Numbered from the stretch's first letter, positions 47,166-55,965 are shown. The stretch is DNA of 64,000 bases from Streptomyces sp. NBC_00162 (GCF_024611995.1 NZ_CP102509.1:1860001-1924000), one strand, 5' to 3'. Numbers and translations: made by a program. Notes: generated from the sequence alone by a model not told the origin.

Positions 47166-48946
47166 GCTGGTTCTCCTTCGTCATGTACGGCGGGTGCTCC
47201 GGAGGAGACCCAGAAGCGGATGCTCTCCACGAGCACCACGAGTGCCACGAACACGGCCATGGCCGTGAGCGCGACGGGGAAGTCCGTTGCGCGCGTCGCG
47301 AGGACGGCGGCCAGCACCGTGGTCAGCAGGACCCGGCCCTCGTGGCCGCCGATCGTCCGCACCAGCCAGTGCGGGGGCGCGCCGGTGCCGCCACGAATGC
47401 GGTACACCGTGTCGTAGTGATGGTAGGCGACCGCCGCGATCAGGCCGAATGCCGCCGGAAGGGCCCCGGGGACGTCCGCCTTGGCGGCGAGCACGAGGAC
47501 CGTGACGTACTCGGCGGCCCGGAACAGCGGCGGGATCAGCCAGTCCAGGGCGCCCTTGAGGGGGCGCGAGACGGCCTCGCCGGCGGCCACGGCGTAGAGC
47601 ACGGCGACGGCGATCAGCGCCGGGTCGCCGTACGGGCGGCTCAGGGCGAAGCCGATGAGGGCGACGGCGCCGAAGGCGGCGATCCACACGGAGCTCGCGG
47701 CCGGCCCCCGGGCCCCCAGCAGGCGGCGCGGGAACTCGGCGAGCGGGCCGGAGTCGGTGAGGTCGTACAGGGCCTGCGCGGCCCGGTCGGTGCGGGTCGC
47801 CTTGCGGGTCAGGGAGCGCAGGACCCGACCGGCCGTGGTGTAGAGCGCGCCGAAGGCGCAGCCGATGAGCAGGGCGTAGAAGACGATCCGGGGGGTGGTG
47901 AAGGCGGTCAGCACCGCGATCATCGCCCAGCGCTCACCGATCGGCAGGATGATCATCCGGCGGACCCAGACCGTCCAGCCCACGCTGTCGAGCCTGTCGG
48001 ACAGCGCGGCCGTGGGGCTCGTGTTTGCCGTCGCGTCGTGGTTGGCCTCGTTGAAGGAGAAGTCCACGACGTGCCGGCAGGTCATGAGGATCATCGCGCC
48101 GAGCGCGAGCGCCCAGACGTCATCGCCGTTGCGGGCGGCCCCGAGCGCGAGGCCCGCGTAGAAGGCGTACTCCTTGGCGCGGTCGAAGGTCGCGTCGAGC
48201 CAGGCGCCCATCGTCGAGTACTGGAGCGAGTAGCGGGCCAGCTGCCCGTCGGTGCAGTCCAGGACGAAGGAGAAGAGGAGCAGCACGCCGGCCGCGACGT
48301 AGCCCCAGCGCTCGCCGGTGGCGGCGCAGCCGGCCGCGATCAGCGCGGTGATCAGCGAGGCGGTGGTGACCTGGTTCGGGGTCAGGCCGCGGCGCGCGCA
48401 CCAGCGGGCGATGTAGCGCGAGTACGGGCTGATGCAGAAGGTGGTGAAGAAGCCGTCGCGGGACTTCACGGCGGTCCGCAGGCGCACGGCCTCGTCGTCG
48501 ACGGCGGCGACTGCGGCGACGGCCGCGTCCCGGTCCGCCGAGGTGGCCGGGACGGCGGCGACGAGGGTGCCGAGCTCGGGGCGCTGGACGGCGGTCCCGG
48601 CGGCCTCGACCGCGGCGGCGAGCCGGTCGGCGTAGGGATCCGGGCCGTCGCCCGGGGCGGCGGCGGCCTTGTCGAGCGCCTCGCGGGCGCCGGGCTGGAC
48701 GGCGAGGGCTCCGGTGACGGCGCAGGCGTCGAAGCGCGGGTCGGTCAGCGCGAGGCGCAGCGCGTGCACGTGCCCGACGAAGGCGCTGTCCACGACGGCC
48801 ACCCGCTGGTCGGCGGGTACGGCGGCCAGTGCGGCGGCGGCGTCCTGGGGACCGGCGGCGGAGCGGACCTCGAAGCCGAGTGAGCGCAGCTCGTCAGCGA
48901 GCGGTGATCCGGGGACCGGCAGGCCGGTGAGGATGACGGTCGGCAG
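47162..48946 (-). CDS. DUF5941-type CDP-alcohol phosphotransferase, apparent CTG start
   Basis: The 594-residue protein has an N-terminal soluble domain (about 1-165) and a membrane CDP-alcohol phosphotransferase domain with the complete motif D230-x2-D233-G-x2-A-R238-x8-G247-x3-D251-x3-D255. Further membrane helices follow to the end. Family members start PTVILTGLPVPGSPLADEL. Here that sequence is in frame but is preceded by CTG at 48946, nine bases after AAGGAG, with a TGA two codons further up. So either CTG initiates or translation begins inside, at the GTG at 48802. It heads the surface-polymer operon. Confidence 0.82.
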   Translation of the reverse strand: MPTVILTGLPVPGSPLADELRSLGFEVRSAAGPQDAAAALAAVPADQRVAVVDSAFVGHVHALRLALTDPRFDACAVTGALAVQPGAREALDKAAAAPGDGPDPYADRLAAAVEAAGTAVQRPELGTLVAAVPATSADRDAAVAAVAAVDDEAVRLRTAVKSRDGFFTTFCISPYSRYIARWCARRGLTPNQVTTASLITALIAAGCAATGERWGYVAAGVLLLFSFVLDCTDGQLARYSLQYSTMGAWLDATFDRAKEYAFYAGLALGAARNGDDVWALALGAMILMTCRHVVDFSFNEANHDATANTSPTAALSDRLDSVGWTVWVRRMIILPIGERWAMIAVLTAFTTPRIVFYALLIGCAFGALYTTAGRVLRSLTRKATRTDRAAQALYDLTDSGPLAEFPRRLLGARGPAASSVWIAAFGAVALIGFALSRPYGDPALIAVAVLYAVAAGEAVSRPLKGALDWLIPPLFRAAEYVTVLVLAAKADVPGALPAAFGLIAAVAYHHYDTVYRIRGGTGAPPHWLVRTIGGHEGRVLLTTVLAAVLATRATDFPVALTAMAVFVALVVLVESIRFWVSSGAPAVHDEGEPA

Positions 48947-49199
48947 ACGAACTCACTCCTTGTAACGAAGTCCGGACTGGCTCCGGACGGGCGCCTCATT
49001 GGGGCGGCGGCACGTCGGCAGAGGCTATCGGATGAATGGAAGCAGGGGTTCACCACCCGTTTACGCCCTGATAAGCCGAATATCCCCGGCCCCGGGCCGG
49101 GGCGTGATCATCATTGACGATCACGGCGCGGTACCACAAACGGCGCCGATGTTACGGTGGACACGCCCCTGATCGTGTCGAGTGGAAAGAGGTGGGTTG
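48947..49199. other. Divergent intergenic region
   Basis: These 253 bases lie between the polymer operon and the small reading frame at 49200. They hold the promoters of both directions. A TTGACG at 49114-49119 is a possible rightward -35, but no good -10 follows at the normal distance. No gene is seen. Confidence 0.4.
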
Positions 49200-49280
49200 A
49201 TGACCGTCGTAGTGGTCGCGGCCATGCGCAGCGAACTCCGGTGCATCCCCCATTTCTTCCGGGCATCCGGCCGGGCCTGA
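49200..49280 (+). CDS. Possible 26-residue leader peptide
   Basis: An AGAGGTGGG ribosome-binding site precedes an ATG. The 26-codon frame reads MTVVVVAAMRSELRCIPHFF then RASGRA and stops at TGA 49278-49280, 50 bases before the methyltransferase. It has one Cys, four Arg and no signal peptide. It could be a regulatory upstream peptide for the following gene, or a small independent protein. The strong ribosome-binding site is the main evidence. Confidence 0.4.
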   Translation: MTVVVVAAMRSELRCIPHFFRASGRA

Positions 49281-49330
49281 TCATCCACTGACGGTCCCCG
49301 TCGGCCGGAGCCCCCGTTCAAGGGTTCACG

Positions 49331-50149
49331 TTGACCGACACCACTGACACCACCGGCACCACCGACACCGCCTTCATTGAGGCCTTCTTCACTCTGCACC
49401 GCGGCCTGCCCCGGCAGGCTCCCGGTTCCGACGCGAGCACCCGGCACCTGCTGTCCCTGTGCGGACCGCTGCCCGAGCGGCCGCGCGTCCTCGACCTGGG
49501 CTGCGGTCCGGGCCGCAGTGCCCTGCTGCTCGCCGCGGAGGCGGGCGGGCACGGCGCCGAGGTGACCGCCGTCGACCTCTACGCACCGTTCCTCGAGGAG
49601 CTCCGTACGGCCGCCGGGGCCCGCGGGCTCGGCGACCGGGTCCGCACCGTCAGGGCGGACATGGGCGCACTGCCCGGCGGGGAGGGCGAGGACTTCGCCG
49701 ACGGCTCCTTCGATCTCGTCTGGGCGGAGGGTTCCGCCTATGTCATCGGCTTCGACACCGCGCTCGCGCGGTGGAGGCGGCTGCTCGCCCCCGGCGGCAC
49801 CCTCGTGCTGACCGAGTGCCAGTGGACCGTCGCGGAGCCGTCCGCCGGCGCCCGCGCCTTCTGGGACAAGGAATGCCCGCTGCGCTCCACCGCCGGCAAC
49901 CTCGCGGCCGCCCAGGCCGCCGGGTACCGGGTGCTCGGCGTGCACCACCTGCCCGACTCGGACTGGGCCGAGTACTACGGCCCGCTCGCCGAGCGGGTCA
50001 GGACCCACCCCGGCGCCGGGGATCCGGCGACGGCGGCCGCGCTGGCCGCCACCCGCGAGGAGCTCCGCGTACGGGCCCGGCACGGACACGAGTACGGGTA
50101 CACCGGCTACGTCCTGCGCCCGGTGACCGCCGGGGACGGCGGCGCCTGA
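49331..50149 (+). CDS. Class I SAM-dependent methyltransferase
   Basis: The 272-residue protein has the Rossmann methyltransferase fold: motif I VLDLGCGPGRSALLLA, acidic motif II VTAVDLYAPF and motif IV FDLVWAEGSAYVIGF. The middle WAEGSAY and late TECQWTV are as in Streptomyces methyltransferase_11/25 proteins of unknown substrate. The TTG at 49331 is preceded by AAGGG. It opens with a Thr/Asp-rich stretch. Confidence 0.85.
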   Translation: MTDTTDTTGTTDTAFIEAFFTLHRGLPRQAPGSDASTRHLLSLCGPLPERPRVLDLGCGPGRSALLLAAEAGGHGAEVTAVDLYAPFLEELRTAAGARGLGDRVRTVRADMGALPGGEGEDFADGSFDLVWAEGSAYVIGFDTALARWRRLLAPGGTLVLTECQWTVAEPSAGARAFWDKECPLRSTAGNLAAAQAAGYRVLGVHHLPDSDWAEYYGPLAERVRTHPGAGDPATAAALAATREELRVRARHGHEYGYTGYVLRPVTAGDGGA

Positions 50150-50392
50150 CCCGCCCGGCCGGAGACCCCGGCCGACGGGGCCGCCGTACGGGCCGTCAAC
50201 CTGGCGGCCTTCGGGACCCCGCTGGATATCCGGCCCCGTTCGGGGTCTGACGCCGCGGGCGGAGTACGTGAAGTGATCTGCCCCTCGTCGCTTATCACGC
50301 GACGGGGGGCAGACATGCGCGGATCTCCGAAGTGCGGACAAGCCTCTTTTGTACGGCAGACTGAAGGCCGGAGTCCGAAGCGAAGGATGGGT

Positions 50393-50992
50393 ATGCCGAC
50401 CACACCAGCCACCGCCGCGAACAGCGCGACCAACGGCACCGGCGCTCAAGAGCCGATCATGCTCGAACTGGTCGACGAGTCCGGCAATACCATCGGCACG
50501 GCGGAGAAACTCTCCGCTCATCAGGCACCCGGGCAGTTGCACCGGGCGTTCTCCGTGTTCCTCTTCGACGAGCAGGGCCGTCTGCTGCTCCAGCAGCGGG
50601 CCCTCGGGAAGTACCACTCCCCCGGCGTCTGGTCGAACACCTGCTGCGGTCACCCCTACCCCGGGGAGTCGCCGTTCGCGGCCGCGGCCCGGCGGACCCA
50701 CGAGGAGCTGGGGCTGTCCCCCTCGCTGCTCGCGGAGGCGGGGACGGTCCGCTACAACCACCCGGACCCCGCGTCGGGTCTGGTGGAGCAGGAGTTCAAC
50801 CACCTTTTCGTGGGACTCGCGCAGGCGACCGTGCGGCCGGATCCGGAGGAGGTCGGGGACACCGCCTTCGTCACCGCCGAGGAGCTGGCGAAGCGGCACG
50901 CCGCAGTGCCGTTCTCTGCCTGGTTCATGACCGTTCTGGACGCGGCGCGGCCCGCGATCCGCGAGCTGACCGGTGACGCCGCGGGCTGGTAG
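50393..50992 (+). CDS. idi: Isopentenyl-diphosphate delta-isomerase, type 1
   Basis: The 199-residue Nudix-fold enzyme interconverts isopentenyl and dimethylallyl diphosphate. It has the active-site Cys in SNTCCGHPYPGE, LHRAFSVFLFDEQGRLLLQQRA, the Nudix-like AAARRTHEELGL helix, and the Glu pair in EQEFNHLFVG. The ATG at 50393 follows GAAGGA; another ATG two codons earlier is possible. It could support the hopanoid operon, though it is not cotranscribed. Confidence 0.95.
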   Translation: MPTTPATAANSATNGTGAQEPIMLELVDESGNTIGTAEKLSAHQAPGQLHRAFSVFLFDEQGRLLLQQRALGKYHSPGVWSNTCCGHPYPGESPFAAAARRTHEELGLSPSLLAEAGTVRYNHPDPASGLVEQEFNHLFVGLAQATVRPDPEEVGDTAFVTAEELAKRHAAVPFSAWFMTVLDAARPAIRELTGDAAGW

Positions 50993-51031
50993 CCCTTCCC
51001 CGGCCAGCGCCGGGAGGGGTCCCCGCAACGG

Positions 51032-51538
51032 TCAGGCGACCGGAGCCGCGGGTGCGGTCGGCGCGGTGAGCGGCAGGGCCGCCCAGATGACCTTGCCGCC
51101 CGTCGAGGTGTGCTCGACGTCGCAGACCCCGCCGGCCTCCAGCGTGACCTCCCGCACCAGGAGCAGCCCCCGGCCGCCGGTCTGGCCGAAATCGGCCTCC
51201 AGTGCCTTGGGGCGGTACGGGTGGTTGTCCTCGACGGCCACCCGTACCCACTCGCGGCCGATCGCGACCTCGACGGCGACCTCCGGGGAGAGCAGGGCGG
51301 CGTGCCGGACCGAGTTCGTCACCAGTTCGGAGACGATCAGCAGCAGGGAGTACACGAGGTCCTGCTGGGCGGGCACCCCCTGGCGCCCGAGCAGGTCCCG
51401 GACGGCGCGGCGCGCCTGCGGAACGGATTCTTCTACTGCGGGAGCGGTGAACCTCCACACTCCCTCGTACGCGAGGGGGTCGGCGGGAGCCTCGGGCTCC
51501 GCCTCCCGGGCTGGCGGGACGTTCCCGCTGACATCCAT
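51032..51538 (-). CDS. HATPase_c_2 regulatory ATPase (anti-sigma-factor kinase-like)
   Basis: The 168-residue protein is a stand-alone GHKL ATPase of the RsbW/SpoIIAB-like group common in streptomycetes. It has SLLLIVSELVTNSVRHAAL (N box), VAVEDNHPYRPKALEADFGQTGGRGLLLVREV (G1 and G2) and a terminal GGKVIWAAL strand. The N-terminal 30 residues are acidic and Pro-rich. No sigma or anti-anti-sigma gene is adjacent. ATG 51538 follows a GGGGGACGG run. Confidence 0.85.
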   Translation of the reverse strand: MDVSGNVPPAREAEPEAPADPLAYEGVWRFTAPAVEESVPQARRAVRDLLGRQGVPAQQDLVYSLLLIVSELVTNSVRHAALLSPEVAVEVAIGREWVRVAVEDNHPYRPKALEADFGQTGGRGLLLVREVTLEAGGVCDVEHTSTGGKVIWAALPLTAPTAPAAPVA

Positions 51539-51720
51539 CTTCCGTCCCCCGTCTTCGCGCTCGATCGTCTCCACACGCCTAGAGTGCGGAACAGCCTGGT
51601 CCGGGCCGCGCCGCTGACCATAAGTCAGCGTCATTCGGACACATTCTGACCAATGGCGTATGACAGAGTCAGTTGTTGGACTGTTCCTGATCTTCTGGGG
51701 TGGCCGCGCCGGTGTGGACC

Positions 51721-51747
51721 GGACCGGCCGGACCGGCCGGACCGGCC
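51721..51747. repeat. Three tandem copies of a 9-base unit
   Basis: The unit ggaccggcc is repeated three times, with a partial fourth, 29 bases upstream of the enoyl-CoA hydratase start. It is within the leader or promoter. It may simply be a slippage repeat. Confidence 0.7.
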
Positions 51748-51775
51748 GGTGACGCCCCGGGATAGCATCCGGCGC

Positions 51776-52534
51776 ATGGACGCAGCCCGGGACCCAGCCC
51801 TCCTCCACACCGTCGCAGACGGGGTCGCCACCGTCGTCATCTCGCACCCCGCCAAGCGGAACGCCATGACGGCCGCGATGTGGCGGGCCCTGCCGGAGCT
51901 GCTGCCGGGGCTGGCCGCCGACCCGGCCGTGCGGGTGCTCGTCCTGACCGGGGCGGGCGCGACCTTCTGCGCGGGCGCGGACATCTCCTCGCTGACCGGG
52001 GACGAGGACCCGCAGGCACTCGCCGTGGCGGCCGAGGAGGCGCTGGCCGCCTTCCCCAAGCCGACGCTGGCGGCGATCCGCGGGTACTGCGTGGGCGGCG
52101 GGAGCCAGCTGGCGGCCGCCTGCGATCTGCGGTTCGCGGAGGAGGGGGCCTCGTTCGGGGTGACCCCGGCGAAGCTGGGCATCGTCTACCCGGCCTCCTC
52201 GACTCGGCGGCTGGCCCGGCTGGTCGGCCCGGCCGCCGCCAAGTACCTGCTGTTCTCCGCGGAGTTGATCGACGCGGACCGGGCACTGCGGACCGGCTTC
52301 CTGGACGAGCTGCTGCCGGCGGGCCAACTGGACAAGCGGGTGGGCGAGTTCGCGCGCGTGCTGGCCTCGCGGTCGCAGCTGACGCAGGCGGCGGCCAAGG
52401 AGTTCGCGGACGGGCGGACGGACCGGGACGGGCACTGGGCGGCGCAGGCGGCCGGAAGCGGCGACACCGCGGAGGGTGTCGCCGCATTCCTGGAGCGCCG
52501 GGCGCCCGTCTTCCGCTGGCCTACAGCGGACTGA
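51776..52534 (+). CDS. Enoyl-CoA hydratase/isomerase family protein
   Basis: The 252-residue crotonase-fold protein has VLTGAGATFCAGADISSL for the first oxyanion-hole strand and AAIRGYCVGGGSQLAAACDLRFAEEGASFGVTPAKLGIVYP for the second. The Glu usual in hydratases lies near GxSQLAA or GIVYP positions, so hydratase versus isomerase activity cannot be decided. The last 14 bases overlap the convergent DJ-1-like gene. Confidence 0.9.
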   Translation: MDAARDPALLHTVADGVATVVISHPAKRNAMTAAMWRALPELLPGLAADPAVRVLVLTGAGATFCAGADISSLTGDEDPQALAVAAEEALAAFPKPTLAAIRGYCVGGGSQLAAACDLRFAEEGASFGVTPAKLGIVYPASSTRRLARLVGPAAAKYLLFSAELIDADRALRTGFLDELLPAGQLDKRVGEFARVLASRSQLTQAAAKEFADGRTDRDGHWAAQAAGSGDTAEGVAAFLERRAPVFRWPTAD

Positions 52535-53147
52535 CCGCCCGCAGTCGCGCGACGAGCTCGGCGGGGGCCTTGGCCGGGGAACCGGCGTCGTAGGGCGGCT
52601 GGGGATCGTACTCGGTCATCAGCTGCACGGTCTGGGCGTACTCGTCACCGGCGATCCTGCCGAGCAGGGTGAGGCCCATGTCGATCCCGGCGGACACTCC
52701 GGCGGCGGTGACGTACTTCCCGTCGAACACCACCCGCTCCCCGGTCGGCTCGGCCCCGAAGCGCGGCAGCTGGTCCAGGAACAGCCAGTGACTGGTGGCC
52801 CGCCGTCCGTCGAGCAGCCCGGCGGCGGCGAGCAGCAGGGAGCCGGTGCAGACGGAGGTCGTCCACGTGGTGGTGGCGTCGACGTCCCGCAGCCACTGGA
52901 GGACGACGGGGTTCTTCATCTCCAGCTCGGTGTGCGGTCCGCCGGGCACGATGACGATGTCCGGCCGGGTCACCTCGTGGAGCGCCTTGTCGGCGACGAG
53001 GGCGAGCGACCCGTTGTCGGTCCGCACGGGCCCGGGTCGCTCGGACACGAACACCGTCTCGGAGCCCTGGAGCCGGCCGAGCGTGTCGAAGGGCCCGATG
53101 GCGTCGAGGGCGGTGAAGCGGTCGTAGAGCAGTACGGCGATCTGCAT
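52521..53147 (-). CDS. DJ-1/PfpI family protein (isocyanide-hydratase-like)
   Basis: The 208-residue protein is a single DJ-1/PfpI domain. IAVLLYDRFTALDAIGPFDTL is the first strand, IVPGG the second, and SVCTGSLLLAAAGLL the nucleophile elbow with Cys, followed by GRRATSHWLFLDQL. The arrangement is that of isocyanide-hydratase-like members. It lies directly downstream of a GlxA-type regulator whose N-terminal domain is the same fold, so the pair likely arose by duplication and may be coregulated. Confidence 0.9.
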   Translation of the reverse strand: MQIAVLLYDRFTALDAIGPFDTLGRLQGSETVFVSERPGPVRTDNGSLALVADKALHEVTRPDIVIVPGGPHTELEMKNPVVLQWLRDVDATTTWTTSVCTGSLLLAAAGLLDGRRATSHWLFLDQLPRFGAEPTGERVVFDGKYVTAAGVSAGIDMGLTLLGRIAGDEYAQTVQLMTEYDPQPPYDAGSPAKAPAELVARLRAVSPL

Positions 53148-53225
53148 GGCTCCTCCGGAGCGGTCGCGTGGTGCCGGTCCCCGGTCGGGGGCGGCAGGTC
53201 TGTACGGGGGGTCTTTCGGCGGCGG

Positions 53226-54182
53226 TCAGGGTCCGAAGCGCCGGCGGTACTCGGCCGGGGGCTGGCCCAGGGTCCTGACGAAGGCACGGCGCAGGGCCTC
53301 CGGTGTGCCGTAGCCGCAGGCGCGGGATATCTGGGCGATGCCCTCCCGGCTGTCCTCCAGCAGCCGCCGCGCGTGCTCCACCCGCACGCGTTCGACGTAC
53401 CGGCCGGGGGTGACCCCCGTCTCCGCCTGGAAGGCACGGGCGAAGTGGCGCGGCGAGAGGCGGGCCCGCGCGGCGAGGGCCTCGACGCTGAGGTCCCCGT
53501 CCGGGTGCTCGGTGATCCACTGCTGCACGTCCCGCAGCGGCTCCCGCCGCGCCGTCTGCGCCGCCAGCTGCGCGCTGAACTGCGCCTGGTTTCCGGGCCT
53601 GCGCAGGAACACCACCAGGTGCCGGGCGATCGTCAGCGCCACGTCCCGACCGTGGTCCTCCTCCACCAGCGCGAGCGCGAGGTCGATCCCCGCCGTGACC
53701 CCGGCCGAGGTGGCGACCGGCCCGTCCCTTATGTAGATGGGGTCCGGCTCCACCGCCACGTCCGGGTAGTCCCGCGCCATCTGCTCGCACACGTACCAGT
53801 GCGTCGTCGCGCGCCGCCCGTCCAGCAGCCCCGCCTCGGCGAGCAGCAGCCCTCCCGTGCACACGGACACCAGCCGCTCCGCGCCTCCCCCGTGGGCGCG
53901 CAGCCAGTCGGTGAGCCGCGGCTCGAAGTCGGCCGTGTAGTGGCCGCCGGGCACGAGGAGCGTGGTCCCCCGCCCCGGCCGGGCGCCCTCCAGGTCCCCG
54001 TCCGGCATCAGCGTCAGTCCGCTGCTCGTACGGACCGGCGTACCGCCCGGGGACACGGTCCGGATCTCGTACGCCTCCCGCCCCGGGAACCGGGCCGCGG
54101 CGGCGAACACCTCCACCGGCCCGGTCACGTCAAGGCTCTGGACCCCGTCGTAGAGGACGACCAGCACGTTTCGCAACGACAT
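53226..54182 (-). CDS. GlxA-type AraC-family transcriptional regulator
   Basis: The 318-residue protein joins an N-terminal DJ-1/PfpI-like domain (NVLVVLYDGVQSLDVTGPVEVF, VSVCTGGLLLAEAGLLDGRRATTHW) to a C-terminal AraC helix-turn-helix pair from about 220 (LSVEALAARARLSPRHFARAFQAETGVTPGRYVERVR, then ISRACGYGTPEALRRAF). Such regulators often control an adjacent enzyme gene; the DJ-1-like gene 78 bases downstream is the obvious candidate. Confidence 0.92.
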   Translation of the reverse strand: MSLRNVLVVLYDGVQSLDVTGPVEVFAAAARFPGREAYEIRTVSPGGTPVRTSSGLTLMPDGDLEGARPGRGTTLLVPGGHYTADFEPRLTDWLRAHGGGAERLVSVCTGGLLLAEAGLLDGRRATTHWYVCEQMARDYPDVAVEPDPIYIRDGPVATSAGVTAGIDLALALVEEDHGRDVALTIARHLVVFLRRPGNQAQFSAQLAAQTARREPLRDVQQWITEHPDGDLSVEALAARARLSPRHFARAFQAETGVTPGRYVERVRVEHARRLLEDSREGIAQISRACGYGTPEALRRAFVRTLGQPPAEYRRRFGP

Positions 54183-54285
54183 GACCTCATGGTGTGATGC
54201 CGCACCCCATGGCCGCAATGACGCTCCTCCCACCTATCCGGCCATCGCCTGTGGCCCGCACCTGCCCGGATAGGATCGGCACATC

Positions 54286-55923
54286 ATGACTGCAACCCTC
54301 GTCGCCAAGAAGCTCACCGCCGCCCACGGTGAGCGCACGCTGTTCGCCGATCTCGACCTCGTCGTCGCGCCCGGCGACGTCATCGGCCTCGTCGGCGTCA
54401 ACGGCGCCGGGAAGTCCACCCTGCTGCGCCTGCTCGCCGGGCTGGACACCCCCGAGACCGGTGAGCTGCGGCTCTCCCCGCCCAGCGCCGCCGTCGGCCA
54501 CCTCCCGCAGGAGCCGGAGCGCCGGCCCGCGGAGTCGGTACGGGAGTTCCTGGCCCGGCGTACGGGGGTGGCCACCGCGCAGGCGGAGCTGGACGAGGCG
54601 ACGCAGGGCCTGGTGGACGGGACGCCGGGCGCGGACGACGCGTACGCGACCGCGCTGGACCAGTGGCTGAACCTCGGCGGTGCGGATCTCGACGAGCGGG
54701 CCGAGGAGGTCGCCGCCGAGCTCGGTCTCACGGTGGGTCTGGACCTGCCCATGACGGCGCTCTCCGGCGGCCAGGCGGCCCGCGCGGGCCTCGCCTCGCT
54801 GCTCCTCTCCCGTTACGACGTCTTCCTGCTGGACGAGCCCACCAACGACCTCGACCTGGACGGTCTGGAGCGGCTGGAACAGTTCGTCAAGGGGCTGCGC
54901 GCGGGCACGGTCGTGATCAGCCACGACCGCGAGTTCCTGACGCGGACCGTCACCAAGGTCCTCGAACTCGACCTGGCACAGCAGCAGATCAACCTCTACG
55001 GCGGCGGCTACGACGCCTATCTGGAGGAGCGCGAACGCGCCCGCGACCACGCCCGCGAGGAGTTCGAGGAGTACGCGGGCAAGAAGTCGGCCCTCGAGGG
55101 CCGGGCCCAGATGCAGCGCAACTGGATGGACAAGGGCGTACGCAACGCGCGCCGCAAGGCGAGTGACAACGACAAGATCGGCAAGAACCTGCGCGGCGAG
55201 TCCAGCGAGAAGCAGGCCGCCAAGGCCCGCCAGACGCAGCGGGCGATCGAGCGGCTGGACGTCGTCGACGAGCCCCGCAAGGAGTGGGAGCTGCGCATGG
55301 AGATCGCGGCGGCCCCGCGCTCCGGCTCGGTGGTGGCCACCCTGCGCGAAGCGGCCGTCAAGCGGGGCGACTTCACCTTCGGCCCGGCCAGCCTGCAGAT
55401 CGACTGGGCGGACCGGGTGGCGATCACCGGGGCCAACGGCGCGGGCAAGTCCACGCTCCTGGCCGTCCTGCTCGGCCGGCTGGCGCCCGACTCCGGCTCC
55501 GCCACCCTCGGTTCCGGCGTCCTGATCGGCGAGGTGGACCAGGCCCGCGGCCTGTTCCTCGGCGACGAACCGCTGCTGGAGGCCTTCTGCGCGGCCGTCC
55601 CGGACACCGAGCCGGCCGAAGTCCGCACCCTGCTGGCCAAGTTCGGCCTCAAGGCGGCCCACGTCCTGCGCCCGGCGGCCACCCTCTCCCCGGGCGAGCG
55701 CACCCGCGCCGCCCTGGCCCTGCTCCAGGGCCGCGGGGTGAACCTGCTGGTCCTGGACGAGCCCACCAACCACCTCGATCTCCCGGCGATCGAGCAACTG
55801 GAGTCCGCGCTGGAGGCGTACGAGGGCACCCTCCTGCTGGTCACCCACGACCGCCGCATGCTGGACGCGGTCGCGGTGACCCGCCGCCTCCGGGTCGATG
55901 ACGGCAAGGTCACCGAGCTCTAG
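54286..55923 (+). CDS. ABC-F family ATPase
   Basis: The 545-residue protein has two tandem ABC domains and no membrane segment, the ABC-F layout. The first Walker A is GVNGAGKST (38-46), with LSGGQAARAGLASLLLSRYDVFLLDEPTNDLD. The second has GANGAGKST and LSPGERTRAALALLQGRGVNLLVLDEPTNHLD. The linker between them is charged (ERERARDHAREEFEEYAGKKSALEGRAQMQRNWMDKG). ABC-F proteins act on ribosomes in translation quality control or antibiotic protection; the subtype is not resolvable here. Confidence 0.93.
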   Translation: MTATLVAKKLTAAHGERTLFADLDLVVAPGDVIGLVGVNGAGKSTLLRLLAGLDTPETGELRLSPPSAAVGHLPQEPERRPAESVREFLARRTGVATAQAELDEATQGLVDGTPGADDAYATALDQWLNLGGADLDERAEEVAAELGLTVGLDLPMTALSGGQAARAGLASLLLSRYDVFLLDEPTNDLDLDGLERLEQFVKGLRAGTVVISHDREFLTRTVTKVLELDLAQQQINLYGGGYDAYLEERERARDHAREEFEEYAGKKSALEGRAQMQRNWMDKGVRNARRKASDNDKIGKNLRGESSEKQAAKARQTQRAIERLDVVDEPRKEWELRMEIAAAPRSGSVVATLREAAVKRGDFTFGPASLQIDWADRVAITGANGAGKSTLLAVLLGRLAPDSGSATLGSGVLIGEVDQARGLFLGDEPLLEAFCAAVPDTEPAEVRTLLAKFGLKAAHVLRPAATLSPGERTRAALALLQGRGVNLLVLDEPTNHLDLPAIEQLESALEAYEGTLLLVTHDRRMLDAVAVTRRLRVDDGKVTEL

Positions 55924-55932
55924 GCCCTGTCG

Positions 55933-55965
55933 CCTTGACGACTCAAGGTCCTTGACGACTCAAGG
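55933..55965 (+). terminator. Two identical tandem hairpins after the ABC-F gene
   Basis: CCTTGACGACTCAAGG occurs twice, at 55933-55948 and 55950-55965. Each copy folds on itself (CCTTGA with TCAAGG, loop CGAC), and together they can also form one longer hairpin. It begins 10 bases beyond the stop codon. No T-run follows, as is usual in streptomycetes. Confidence 0.65.
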
